Source: Paucibacter sp. Y2R2-4 (GTDB lineage: Bacteria > Pseudomonadota > Gammaproteobacteria > Burkholderiales > Burkholderiaceae_C). Taken from it: DNA of 64,000 nt. A model generated the notes under the pieces. That model saw only the letters and a program-made list of their open reading frames with translations. It made no database searches and was not told where the DNA came from. Numbering within the stretch: the stretch's first letter is position 1; every line of letters starts with the position of its first letter. The DNA is taken from positions 62,001-126,000 of the forward strand of contig NZ_JAJIRO010000006.1 of assembly GCF_025717535.1 (NCBI RefSeq), given 5' to 3'. The position numbers and the translations under genes are program-made. Below are positions 1-8,290 of the stretch, one piece after another.

Positions 1-1
1 G

Positions 2-658
2 GCCAATATCGTGCCGCCGGAGGGTTGCCACGACGTCAGCTGCAGCACCTACAGCCCCTACCAAACCATCAATGTGGGCACCGTCGATATTCCGGGTTTG
101 GAGCTGGAGTTTGATTACAAGCCCTGGTCCGGCGCGCGCTTGGGGGGCTTCTTCACCTACATCGACTCCAAGGTCAAGAATTACCCGAACTACAGCGATG
201 GCTGGATGTGCGACTTCCGCACCGAGATGGGGGCCGTCGCTTGCCCCGACTTCTACAGCGGCTCCGACCCCACCCTGGCCGGCCTGCGCGTTTTGAACGT
301 CACCGGCCACCATCTGCCTTTCTCGCCCAAGTTCAGCCTGGGCCTGAACTTCTCGCAGACTTTCAACTTTGGCGAGGGCTACAGTCTGACCCCTTGGATT
401 TCTTGGAAGTGGCAGGACAAGATGTACTTCACCCTGCGCAACCTGGACAACGCGCATATCTCGGATGCGCAAAAGGCCTATTCCAAGATCGATGCCTCGA
501 TCAAGTTGGTGGCGCCCAAGAATTGGTACGCCGAGGCCTATGTCTACAACCTGAGCAATACCAAGAGCATGAATTCGGCGCAAGCTGCCAACGGTTTTAT
601 TCGCGGGACCTGGAACGACCCCCGCATGTACGGAGTTCGCATTGGCATCGACTACTGA
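2..658 (+). CDS. TonB-dependent receptor, C-terminal part (5' end outside window)
   Basis: This is the last 218 residues of an outer-membrane TonB-dependent receptor; the reading frame is open to the left edge, so the GTG at 11 is not a start. Alternating amphipathic beta strands, the VDIPGLELEFDY strand, a Trp- and Tyr-rich barrel and a C-terminus in aromatic Tyr (RIGIDY) are typical of the TBDR barrel. A Cys-containing extracellular loop (residues around CDFRTEMGAVAC) is visible. The next gene starts inside its last codons, so the two are probably co-transcribed. Substrate cannot be read from this part; the neighbouring NagX-like protein and GntR/UTRA regulator suggest a carbohydrate or amino sugar, which is inference. 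Confidence 0.88.
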   Translation, partial: ANIVPPEGCHDVSCSTYSPYQTINVGTVDIPGLELEFDYKPWSGARLGGFFTYIDSKVKNYPNYSDGWMCDFRTEMGAVACPDFYSGSDPTLAGLRVLNVTGHHLPFSPKFSLGLNFSQTFNFGEGYSLTPWISWKWQDKMYFTLRNLDNAHISDAQKAYSKIDASIKLVAPKNWYAEAYVYNLSNTKSMNSAQAANGFIRGTWNDPRMYGVRIGIDY

Positions 659-1904
659 GCGTGATTTGAGCGCAGCCCCAAGAACTGTGTCGGCCTCCGG
701 CTGGCGTTTGCCACAGGTGCGAGGAGGGCGCATCTTGTCGATCGACGCGATGCGCGCCCTGACGGTGCTGGTGATGGTGATGGTCAACGAGTGGCATTCC
801 GTCGTCGGTCTGCCGCAGTGGATGAGCCATATGCCGGCCGATGTGGACGCGATGAGCTTTGTCGACGCGGTGTTCCCCTCCTTCCTCTTCATCGTCGGCA
901 TGTCGATTCCCTTTGCCTTGCAGCAGCGTTTCAAGGCAGGGGATCGCTTCTGGCAGGTGCAGGGTCATGTCTTGCTGCGCGGCGCTGGCCTGGTCTTGAT
1001 CGGCTTTTTCATGGTCAATGGCGAAGACGGATTCGATGCCTCCGCCATGCCGCTGCCTATTCCGCTGTGGAATCTGCTTTGCTACGGCGCGGCGTTTTTG
1101 CTCTGGGGTTCGGTCAGTGGCGGCAAGAATTTGGCCCAGCCTTGGCGAGTCGGTGGCTTGCTGCTGTTTGCGCTGCTGGCCTGGGTTTACCGCGGCGCAC
1201 CCACTTCGAGCGGTGGGCAGGGGTGGATGACACCGCAATGGTGGGGCATCTTGGGCCTGATCGGCTGGGCCTATTTGATCGCCAGCTGGGCCTACCAGGC
1301 GGTGCGCGGCAGCGTACTGGGTTTGCTGGCTTGCGTGGCGCTGTGCACGGCTTATTTTGTAGCCTTGCGTCTGCCGGTGGTGGCGGCCAGCCCGGGCTTG
1401 AGCTTGTTGTTCAGCCAAGACGGCAACTTCGTGCACGGCTCGATTGCACTGTGCGGGGTCTTGACCACGATGATCTTCTTTGACGAGAGCCGGTCATGGT
1501 CACGCCAGGCCCGCTTTGGCTTGGCCCTGCTTGTGGCCTTGCTGCTGGCGCTGGCGGCCACGGGCTTGCGGCCGGACTTCAAGATCTCCAAGATCCACGC
1601 CACGCCAAGCTGGGCGCTCTACAGCGCAGCGGCCAGCGTGCTGATTTTTGCCATGCTCTATCAGTGGGTCGATGTGATGGGGCGCCAGCTCTGGCCCGCG
1701 CTGCTGGCGCCGGTGGCGGCCAATCCTTTGCTGGCCTATCTGATCCCGTTTGTGATCGAAGCGGTGATGCAACTGGCCGGCTGGCATTGGCCTGAGCTCT
1801 TGCGCGGCGGCGGTGTCGGTCTTCTGTTTGGGGCCGCTTATTCGGTGTTTGTTGCCCTGCTGGTGAAGCAAGTGGCCGGTCGAGGTTTGCGGCTGAGCAT
1901 TTGA
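642..1904 (+). CDS. NagX-like multispanning membrane protein (DUF5009 family)
   Basis: A 420-residue inner-membrane protein with about ten hydrophobic helices. Near the N-terminus it has the motif RILSIDAMRALTVLVM and then FPSFLFIVGMSIPFAL, which mark the DUF5009/NagX group related to the membrane acyltransferase that acetylates heparan glucosamine. In proteobacterial GlcNAc or chitin loci such proteins are thought to move or modify amino sugars across the inner membrane. The TTG at 642 is chosen because GGAG lies at 632-635, six bases upstream; it overlaps the end of the TonB receptor by 17 bases, suggesting coupling. A GTG at 687 is the alternative. Exact substrate is unknown. Confidence 0.8.
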   Translation: MASTTERDLSAAPRTVSASGWRLPQVRGGRILSIDAMRALTVLVMVMVNEWHSVVGLPQWMSHMPADVDAMSFVDAVFPSFLFIVGMSIPFALQQRFKAGDRFWQVQGHVLLRGAGLVLIGFFMVNGEDGFDASAMPLPIPLWNLLCYGAAFLLWGSVSGGKNLAQPWRVGGLLLFALLAWVYRGAPTSSGGQGWMTPQWWGILGLIGWAYLIASWAYQAVRGSVLGLLACVALCTAYFVALRLPVVAASPGLSLLFSQDGNFVHGSIALCGVLTTMIFFDESRSWSRQARFGLALLVALLLALAATGLRPDFKISKIHATPSWALYSAAASVLIFAMLYQWVDVMGRQLWPALLAPVAANPLLAYLIPFVIEAVMQLAGWHWPELLRGGGVGLLFGAAYSVFVALLVKQVAGRGLRLSI

Positions 1905-1942
1905 TCGCAGCTTTGATTGATGAATGAATGAATAAAGTCTTG

Positions 1943-1980
1943 GCCGACCCGCGCTTGCCTGGGGTCGGCTTCTCTGTTTT
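1943..1980 (+). terminator. Rho-independent terminator after the NagX-like gene
   Basis: GCCGACCC at 1943-1950 pairs perfectly with GGGTCGGC at 1962-1969, with an 11-base loop, followed by a T-rich tail (TTCTCTGTTTT). It sits between the stop at 1904 and the next start at 1993, so it probably ends the TonB-receptor/NagX transcript, at least in part. Confidence 0.65.
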
Positions 1981-1992
1981 AAGAACTCGCCC

Positions 1993-3120
1993 ATGACGAC
2001 TCACTCCTCTGCTCTTTTGCCCGTCCACGCGTATGTGGGAACTTATGCGCCCAACGGGCAAGGCCTCTATCGCATGGAGCAGCGAGGGGAGGGCGGCGGC
2101 CTGAGCCTGCTGGGTCTGGCCACCTCTGAGCGCAATCCGAGTTGGTTGACGCTCAGCGCCGATCAGCGCCGGCTCTATGTCGCCCATGAGCATGAGTTGG
2201 GGTCTGAGGGCCAAGGGGCGCTGAGCTGCTATGCCCGAGACCCCGCCACCGGCGATCTGCATTGCCTGAAGACGATGGACAGCGGCGGCGGCCGCCCGGT
2301 CTATCTGAGCTTGTCCCCGGATGAAAAGCACTTGTTCGTGGCCAACTACGGCGCGGCCTCGGTGGCGGTGGTGGGTCTTGATGAGCAAGGCTGTTTGACG
2401 CAGATCCGTGACGTGCAAACGGCCGCACAGTTTGGCAGCACCAGCTTGGGCCCTCAGCCCGCCGCCCACGCGCCGCCGGGCAGCTTTGCGGTCAGCGACC
2501 ATGATGGCTCGCATGCCCATATGGCGGCTTTGGATCCGACAGGCCACCACCTGATCAGCACCGATCTGGGCCTCGATCTGCTCGCCGTCTGGGCTTTTGA
2601 CGCTGAGACCGGCCGTTTGCAGTCGCCGCGCTGCAGCAGCGTCTCACCCGGTGCGGGCCCACGCCACTTTGTGTTTCACCCCCAGCGTCCTGAGCTTTGC
2701 TATGTCTTGAATGAAGAGGCCTCGACGCTGGCGAGTTTTCATTTCGACGCCCAGACCGGGCGTTTGCAGCCGCTCGGCGAAGTCAGCAGCTTGCCGCCCG
2801 GCTTTGTGGGCACCAGCTTTGCGTCCGGCCTGATGTTTGGCCCCGGCGGGAAACACCTCTACTGCTTGAACCGGCTTTGCGATTCGATTGCCGTGTTTGA
2901 GATTGGGGCCGATGGGCTGCCGCAGTGGCGCGGCCAGGAATGGGTACGCGGCTCCTACCCGCGCAGCGCGGCCTTCGACCCGAGGGGCCGCTATCTTTAT
3001 GTGTGCAATCAGCGCAGTGACCACATTGCCATTTTTGAGTTGCGCGAGGACGGCGGTTTGGTCTTCACCGGGCAATGGGTCGCGGTGGGCAGCCCGGTGG
3101 CGATCTGCTTCGCGAGCTGA
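1993..3120 (+). CDS. Lactonase-family beta-propeller protein (6-phosphogluconolactonase-like)
   Basis: A 375-residue cytoplasmic-type protein (no signal peptide) of the YbhE/Pgl seven-bladed propeller family. The N-terminus HAYVGTYAPNGQGLYRM, repeated blade signatures such as NPSWLTLSADQRRLYVAHE, YLSLSPDEKHLFVANYG, GPRHFVFHPQRPELCYVLNE and YPRSAAFDPRGRYLYVCNQ, and the length all match the family. Members hydrolyse 6-phosphogluconolactone or other sugar lactones. In this locus, behind a NagX-like protein, a role on a carbohydrate-derived lactone is plausible, but the substrate is not shown by the sequence. The ATG follows a terminator-like hairpin by only 12 bases, so it may have weak read-through expression or a promoter overlapping the upstream gene. 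Confidence 0.82.
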   Translation: MTTHSSALLPVHAYVGTYAPNGQGLYRMEQRGEGGGLSLLGLATSERNPSWLTLSADQRRLYVAHEHELGSEGQGALSCYARDPATGDLHCLKTMDSGGGRPVYLSLSPDEKHLFVANYGAASVAVVGLDEQGCLTQIRDVQTAAQFGSTSLGPQPAAHAPPGSFAVSDHDGSHAHMAALDPTGHHLISTDLGLDLLAVWAFDAETGRLQSPRCSSVSPGAGPRHFVFHPQRPELCYVLNEEASTLASFHFDAQTGRLQPLGEVSSLPPGFVGTSFASGLMFGPGGKHLYCLNRLCDSIAVFEIGADGLPQWRGQEWVRGSYPRSAAFDPRGRYLYVCNQRSDHIAIFELREDGGLVFTGQWVAVGSPVAICFAS

Positions 3121-3147
3121 AGTCGAGCCGAAGTCGAACTGAAGGGC

Positions 3148-3987
3148 TCAGCGACGCGGCTCTGCTGCAGCGGTCGTCAGTGGCGCCGGAACCGGCGCAT
3201 GCATCAGCGCAATACTCAGCCAGACGGCCACGCTGAAGTAGGCCGTCATCCAGGTCATCTCGCTTTGCCAATCTTGCAGGCGATGTGACACGGTCCAACG
3301 GCCCGACACATCCATCAAGCCTTGTTGCAGGCTCAGGTAGTTGCGTCCGGCGGCTTCATCGGCCAGCCAGCGGCCCCAGTACATGGGCACATCCACCATG
3401 AACATAAAGAGCACATAAACCACGCCGCACGCGCACCAAGCCGCCAGCAGCGGGCGCTGCCTGGGGCTCAAGCGCGGCCAGATGGCGATCAGGCTGGCCA
3501 CCAGCAGCGCGGCGCACAAGCCCCACAGTGACTCTTCCACCACATGGCCGATGTTCGAGGTGGTCAGCACCGAGTACCAAGAAAAAGTCTCGGCCACCGC
3601 AATCATCGGCACGATCAACACGGCGGCCTTGCGCCCGACCTGGCTGCCGGTGCTGTGCGAGATCTCGCGCAACATCAGCGCCCATTGGGCGACGAAGCAG
3701 AGTTCCGCAAAGGTGGCTACCGAGCGTCCCACCACCACGCTGGACAACCAGCTGTCCAGCATGACCAGGCGCGGCACATCAAACACCGGCAGCGCGGAGC
3801 GAAAGGCGCAGCCAAACACATAGCCGGCCGATAGCAGCAACTGCCAGCGGCGCAGGGCAAAAGCTTCTGCCGGCAACTGCGCCTGTCTTCGGTACAGGGC
3901 GGCCGAGGACAGCAACCACGCGCTGATATTGAAGACGGCCACTGCGCACAGCAGCGACCACCAGGTGGCTACGCTGATTGTCATCAT
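3148..3987 (-). CDS. Uncharacterised seven-helix membrane protein
   Basis: A 279-residue protein with seven clear hydrophobic segments, roughly residues 8-30, 46-66, 93-110, 122-142, 149-170, 184-208 and 247-266, separated by short loops. I do not recognise a family. Two neighbouring in-frame ATGs (3987 and 3984) are possible starts; an ATG further out at 4008 is less likely because it adds a charged stretch before the first helix. No good ribosome-binding site is seen. It converges with the propeller gene (28 bases apart) and is divergent from the GntR/UTRA regulator, so it may be a target of that regulator. Confidence 0.6.
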   Translation of the reverse strand: MMTISVATWWSLLCAVAVFNISAWLLSSAALYRRQAQLPAEAFALRRWQLLLSAGYVFGCAFRSALPVFDVPRLVMLDSWLSSVVVGRSVATFAELCFVAQWALMLREISHSTGSQVGRKAAVLIVPMIAVAETFSWYSVLTTSNIGHVVEESLWGLCAALLVASLIAIWPRLSPRQRPLLAAWCACGVVYVLFMFMVDVPMYWGRWLADEAAGRNYLSLQQGLMDVSGRWTVSHRLQDWQSEMTWMTAYFSVAVWLSIALMHAPVPAPLTTAAAEPRR

Positions 3988-4218
3988 TTGGTCATATTCG
4001 CATGGCATGCATTGAACGCCAAGCGCAATTTGCTGGCGTGTAGCGACGCTTCGGTTTAGAGCCGGGCTAGAGCCGATCTTGAGACAGGCTTAAGCCAATC
4101 TTGCGCAAACGCTGAGGCATGGGCGGCGATAGTGGCGGGACCCAAAGACCCTGGCCTGCACCACGCAGGCGGGTCAAGGCGACACACGGCCTTGTGGCCC
4201 TCCAGAGACTCCCAAGCC

Positions 4219-5013
4219 ATGGACACATTTGCGCATCAAGGCGGCCCTGATCTTGGGCTGACGAAGGCCTATTTAAAAGACGAGGGGCGAGGTTCCGGCC
4301 CGGCGTGGCGGCGTGCGCGCCAGCCGCTGTACATGAACCTGGCGCAGCAGCTGCGCGAGGGCTTGCGCCAGGGGCACTGGCCCGCAAGCCATGCCTTGCC
4401 CTCGGAGCGCGAGTTGGCGGACCTCTTGCTGGTCTCGCGTGAAACCGCCCGCAAGGCGATGGATTTGCTGTGCGAACGCGGGTGGCTGCAGCGGGTGCAG
4501 GGGTCCGGTACTTTTGCCACGGTGCTTCAGCAGCCGTTCTCGGCTTTGCCTGTGGCGGCTGTGCTGGCGGCTGTGCCCGAGCCGGCTTTGCTGCCGGCCC
4601 CGAGTATTCAGCAATTGGGCCGCAGGCGGCGCCTCGCCGATGCGCAAGAGCGTCGGCTCTTTGGCCTCGCTGCAGAGGCCGAAGTCTGGCAAGCCTTGTG
4701 CATGGACTGCTCGCCCGCAGGCGCTCCGGAGTTGCGCAGCCGCATCCAGCCAGTGGATACGGCTGGGGAGGTTTGGCCCCAGGTGTTGGCCGAAACCCTG
4801 CAAGGCCAAGCCCAGCCACCCCGGCTGATTCGCATTGAAGCCTTGGCGGCCAATGCGCAGCAAGCCCATTACCTGGGTTTGCGCTCCGGCGAGGCGGTGC
4901 TGCGCCTCAGCCATGTCCAGACTTCGGCCGATGGCCGGGTCTTGGCGCTGCTGCACAGCGACTGCAAGGGCGCCGAGGCTTGTTTCAGCGTGGAAACGCC
5001 GATTCCTTCATAG
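4219..5013 (+). CDS. GntR-family transcriptional regulator with UTRA effector domain
   Basis: A 264-residue HutC-type regulator. Residues about 35-100 form the GntR winged helix: LYMNLAQQLREGLRQGHWP, LPSERELADLLLVSRETARK and the wing RVQGSGTFA. The C-terminal half, ending in LRSGEAVLRLSHVQTSADGRVLALLHSDC, is a UTRA small-molecule-binding fold. Such regulators answer to sugar phosphates, histidine-pathway intermediates or similar metabolites; with a NagX-like protein and TonB receptor nearby, an amino-sugar phosphate is the best guess. The ATG at 4219 is preferred over upstream GTG codons. The 230-base region shared with the divergent membrane gene probably holds its operator. Confidence 0.8.
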   Translation: MDTFAHQGGPDLGLTKAYLKDEGRGSGPAWRRARQPLYMNLAQQLREGLRQGHWPASHALPSERELADLLLVSRETARKAMDLLCERGWLQRVQGSGTFATVLQQPFSALPVAAVLAAVPEPALLPAPSIQQLGRRRRLADAQERRLFGLAAEAEVWQALCMDCSPAGAPELRSRIQPVDTAGEVWPQVLAETLQGQAQPPRLIRIEALAANAQQAHYLGLRSGEAVLRLSHVQTSADGRVLALLHSDCKGAEACFSVETPIPS

Positions 5014-5097
5014 TCCATCGCCCAGGGCTTGCAAGAAGGCTTGACCTCTTCAGAGCTGCGGGCATGATGCCAAGCATCGATCTTGAGTTCTTGGTGG

Positions 5098-6798
5098 ATG
5101 CCCTCTATGCCCAGCTCTCAGCCCTCAAGCCCTGCACCCTTCGCAGCAGCGGCTGCCGAGCCCCAAGTCCGGCGCTTGCACCAGTCCTTGCTGTGGCCGC
5201 TTCGGCTGATGCCGGTGGGCGATGCGCCGGGTGCGCCCAGGCGGCCTTGGGAGTTGCTGCCTCCACAAGGCGAGGCCAGCCCCTGGGCCGAATTGGTGGA
5301 TGAGTACACCGGCGATGCCGCTCGTTTCCACGAGCGCCACTACCAAGAGTTCGTCACCTTCTTGCCCTTTGTGCAGCGATTTCTTTATGGCGATGGGCGG
5401 CGCTCCGGGGCCAAGGGCGATGCCAGCGCGGAGTCGGGCATGAAGGTGTTTCGCCGCCATGACCTGAAGCAGCTGCGCGTCTGCTGCCGAGCCGGCGATG
5501 TGCCGCTGGTTTTAGACGTCATGCATGTCGATCTGTACTTCTTTTTCGACATCGATGTGGTGCTGCTGAATGTCGAAGTCAGCGCCAGTGATCTGAGCCT
5601 GCACCAAGCCCAAGACCTGCTGTACCGGTTGGGCCGCGCCTATCCCTCGGGCTGGGACGCCGCCGGCCTGCCCCTGCACAGCCTGGCCAGTGCTGAGTGG
5701 CTGGACGGCGAAGGGCGGGTTTTGGCCGCCTCCGATTCGCTGGAGCGTGAGCGCTACATCGCCCATGTGCATGAGCACCGCGCGCCGCGTATTGCCGAAC
5801 ACTGGGCCTTTGTGCTGCGGCCCTTGGTGGTGGACTATTCCGACGAGCCTGGCCCTTTGCGCTATCGGCAGATCGAGTACTACCGCATGCCGGTGATGGC
5901 TTTTCTGGCGCTGGACGAGCCCAAGGCCTTGTCACGCAGCGACTTTGTGCGCCTGGGCTTGGTGACTGCACCGGCCGGTGTTTCTGACAGCGGCGGCCTG
6001 CCGTTTGGTGATCAGCATTTGCAGGACTTCGAGGCCAAGTTTTGCTATGACCGTTTCTGGAGCGATGTCGGCCCCGCACCAAATACGCGTTATCTGTGCA
6101 GCGGCCACTCGCTGGTGGTGGTAGGTCGTGCCGAGGCCACCTACTTCAGCTGCCGCGACCGTGGCGTGCTGGCGCAGTTTCGGCATCAGCATTTCCTGAT
6201 CTTTTTGATCGCGCATTTTCAAAAGGCGGCGCTTCTGATGTTCTCTGACCGCTTGGTCGAGGCGCTGCGCCGGCTGAATGTGCAAGACGCCGAGAACGTG
6301 CGCCGCTTCAAACGCGCCATACGCTCCAGCTTCGAGGGCTTTTTGCGCTTCTCGCACCGCTACTGGTTTCACGAGGTGGCCGAGCAAGCGCAATCGCGCG
6401 CGCTGTTTCGCATGTGTGCCAAGCATCTGGAGCTGGACGGCTTGTATGCCGAGGTCAAAGAACGCATCAGCGATATGAGCAACTACTTGGAGACCGATAG
6501 CATCCGCCGTCAGGCCAATACCGTGGTGCGCCTGACGGTGGTGACTATTTTTGGCCTGGTGGGCACCATCACCACCGGTTTTCTGGGCATGAACTTGCTG
6601 GCCGAGGCGGACGCGCCCTTGAGCCAGCGCCTGCTCTATTTTGTGGCGGTGTTTGCGGTCACGGTGGCGCTGACGGTCTACACCATGGTCAAGTCCAAAC
6701 GCCTGTCGGACTTCTTGGACATCTTGTCCGATGAACGCGTCTCCGCCTGGACCAAGCTGCGCGCTTTTGCTGCCGTCTGGCGCCGTGGGCCGGACTGA
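5098..6798 (+). CDS. CorA-family divalent cation transporter-like protein with long N-terminal domain
   Basis: A 566-residue protein. The C-terminus has the CorA signature: a helix carrying TIFGLVGTITTGFLGMNL, with the GMN motif, then a second transmembrane helix (LLYFVAVFAVTVALTVYTMV) and a basic tail. The preceding 480 residues are cytosolic and larger than the usual CorA funnel domain (about 240 residues); they include VPLVLDVMHVDLYFFFDIDVVLLNVEV and long helices. Established CorA proteins are pentameric Mg2+/Co2+/Ni2+ channels; this long form occurs in some Burkholderiales and its ion is not known. The start is the ATG after GGTGG; another ATG lies at 5107. Confidence 0.72.
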   Translation: MPSMPSSQPSSPAPFAAAAAEPQVRRLHQSLLWPLRLMPVGDAPGAPRRPWELLPPQGEASPWAELVDEYTGDAARFHERHYQEFVTFLPFVQRFLYGDGRRSGAKGDASAESGMKVFRRHDLKQLRVCCRAGDVPLVLDVMHVDLYFFFDIDVVLLNVEVSASDLSLHQAQDLLYRLGRAYPSGWDAAGLPLHSLASAEWLDGEGRVLAASDSLERERYIAHVHEHRAPRIAEHWAFVLRPLVVDYSDEPGPLRYRQIEYYRMPVMAFLALDEPKALSRSDFVRLGLVTAPAGVSDSGGLPFGDQHLQDFEAKFCYDRFWSDVGPAPNTRYLCSGHSLVVVGRAEATYFSCRDRGVLAQFRHQHFLIFLIAHFQKAALLMFSDRLVEALRRLNVQDAENVRRFKRAIRSSFEGFLRFSHRYWFHEVAEQAQSRALFRMCAKHLELDGLYAEVKERISDMSNYLETDSIRRQANTVVRLTVVTIFGLVGTITTGFLGMNLLAEADAPLSQRLLYFVAVFAVTVALTVYTMVKSKRLSDFLDILSDERVSAWTKLRAFAAVWRRGPD

Positions 6799-6851
6799 AA
6801 GGCCAGGGGTGAGAAAATCGCCGATTGCTCACCCCAAGTTTGGCCCGCCCC

Positions 6852-8102
6852 ATGTTCACCGATCTGATTCCCGATGCCGCCCCGCCGGTCGCCAAGGCCG
6901 ATGCCAGCGTGCGCTTTTTGCGCCTGCTGGAGACGGCGCTGGCCAATGGCACATTCAGCCGGCTGCTGCTGAGCAAATACGTCGGGGCCGAGGCGCAGCT
7001 GGAGCGGCTGACGCTGCGCGAGGTGAGCTTGCGCGGCGAGCGGCACCTGAGCTTTTTGTGGCGTTATCAAACCCGCGACATCACCAAGAACTTGCCCTTT
7101 GCTGAGGCTTTGCAGCAGGTCGGTGGCTTGCTGGGCACGCAGTTCCACAGCGCGCATTTGCAAACCCAGCAGGGCGAAGAAGTGCAGCTGGTGTTCAGCC
7201 GCAAGGGCCGCCCCAGCCTGCGCATGGGCAAGGTGGCGCCGGCCGCGCAGCCGGTGGTTGCCGAAGTGGGCCATGACAAAGAAAAGCATCGTTACTTGGA
7301 GCTGAGTCGGCCCTTCTGGCTGGACCTGGGCGTGACGCATCAGGTGCGCAGCGCTGGCGAAGAGCGGCCCCAGCTGGTGCCGGCCATGTCGCGCAAGTGG
7401 AAGCAGATCAACAAGTTCATCGAGATCTTTGCCGCGGCGATGAAGAGTTCTGGCCTGGTCGACAGCCCCGATGTGCATGTGGCCGATTTCGGCTCCGGCA
7501 AGGGCTATCTGACCTTTGCCATGCATGACTGGCTGCGCAGCCAGGGCAAAGATGCGCAGGTCACCGGCGTGGAGCTGCGTGACGATATGGTCAAGCTCTG
7601 CGGCGCCGCCGCCGCCAAGCACCAGATGACGGGCTTGCGCTTTGACCAAGGCGATGTGCGCAGCTACACGCCGTTGAGGCTGGACGTCATGATCGCCCTG
7701 CATGCTTGCGACATCGCCACCGACTACGCCATTCACTTTGGTCTGCGCGCGGGTGCCAAGGTCATCATGTGCTCGCCTTGCTGCCACAAGCAGTTGCGGC
7801 CGCAGATGCAAACGCCCACGCTCTTGCGCCCCTTGCTGCAACACGGCATCCACTTGGGCCAAGAGGCCGAAATGGTGACCGACGGCCTGCGCGCGCTCTT
7901 GCTGGAAGCCGAGGGCTATGACACCCAGGTCTTCGAGTTCGTGGCCCTGGAGCACACCAGCAAGAACAAGATGATTCTGGCCGTCAAGCGCAGCCAAGCG
8001 GTGTCGGCAGCGCGCCGGGCCGAGCTGCTGGCGCAGATCGACGAGATCAAGCGCTTTTACGGCATTCAGGAACAGGCACTGCAAGCCTTGTTGGCGGCCT
8101 AG
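6852..8102 (+). CDS. Class I SAM-dependent methyltransferase (Methyltransf_32-like)
   Basis: A 416-residue cytoplasmic protein. The cofactor site is clear: motif I is HVADFGSGKGYLTFAM (residues about 208-223), followed by VTGVELRDDMVKLC, LRFDQGDV and DVMIALHACDIATDYAI. A conserved CSPCCHKQL segment lies near residue 310. This pattern (acidic post-I, ALHACD, PCCHK) matches the Methyltransf_32 group that includes METTL25-like proteins. The N-terminal 180 residues are a separate domain. The target molecule is unknown; an RNA or protein substrate is possible. It lies 53 bases after the CorA-like gene on the same strand and may be co-transcribed. A TTG at 6825 is an alternative start. Confidence 0.8.
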   Translation: MFTDLIPDAAPPVAKADASVRFLRLLETALANGTFSRLLLSKYVGAEAQLERLTLREVSLRGERHLSFLWRYQTRDITKNLPFAEALQQVGGLLGTQFHSAHLQTQQGEEVQLVFSRKGRPSLRMGKVAPAAQPVVAEVGHDKEKHRYLELSRPFWLDLGVTHQVRSAGEERPQLVPAMSRKWKQINKFIEIFAAAMKSSGLVDSPDVHVADFGSGKGYLTFAMHDWLRSQGKDAQVTGVELRDDMVKLCGAAAAKHQMTGLRFDQGDVRSYTPLRLDVMIALHACDIATDYAIHFGLRAGAKVIMCSPCCHKQLRPQMQTPTLLRPLLQHGIHLGQEAEMVTDGLRALLLEAEGYDTQVFEFVALEHTSKNKMILAVKRSQAVSAARRAELLAQIDEIKRFYGIQEQALQALLAA

Positions 8103-8224
8103 TCGGCTGAGTGCCTGGGGCCCGGCAAGGCACAATGCGGCGCAACGGTCTGCCGGCCTGCGCACTTCCGCGCGGCACAAACTCAAAGCCCTAGTTAAGG
8201 CCCTTTCTTCATGCGAGCGAAGTG

Positions 8225-8290
8225 ATGGATGGATCTGCGCCTCAAGCGCTTGTGCAACTGCTGCAGAAATTGCTGGAAATCCAGTCCTGA
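8225..8290 (+). CDS. Possible 21-residue leader peptide coupled to the TonB/TolA-like gene
   Basis: A short frame, MDGSAPQALVQLLQKLLEIQS, runs from ATG 8225 to TGA 8288-8290. Its stop overlaps the ATG of the following gene as TGATG (8288-8292), a standard coupling geometry. A still shorter frame (ATG 8211, four codons) ends in a second TGATG whose ATG is 8225. The peptide would be a mostly hydrophobic, amphipathic helix. This could be a regulatory leader or a chance arrangement; nothing beyond the overlap geometry supports it. Confidence 0.3.
   Translation: MDGSAPQALVQLLQKLLEIQS

Noticed and set aside
4067-4819. 250-codon minus-strand frame opposite the GntR gene
   Set aside because: Pro/Ala/Arg-rich shadow; the plus strand has a clear winged-helix and UTRA domain.
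8110-8132. Hairpin GTGCCT/AGGCAC after the methyltransferase gene as terminator
   Set aside because: No T-run follows on either strand.
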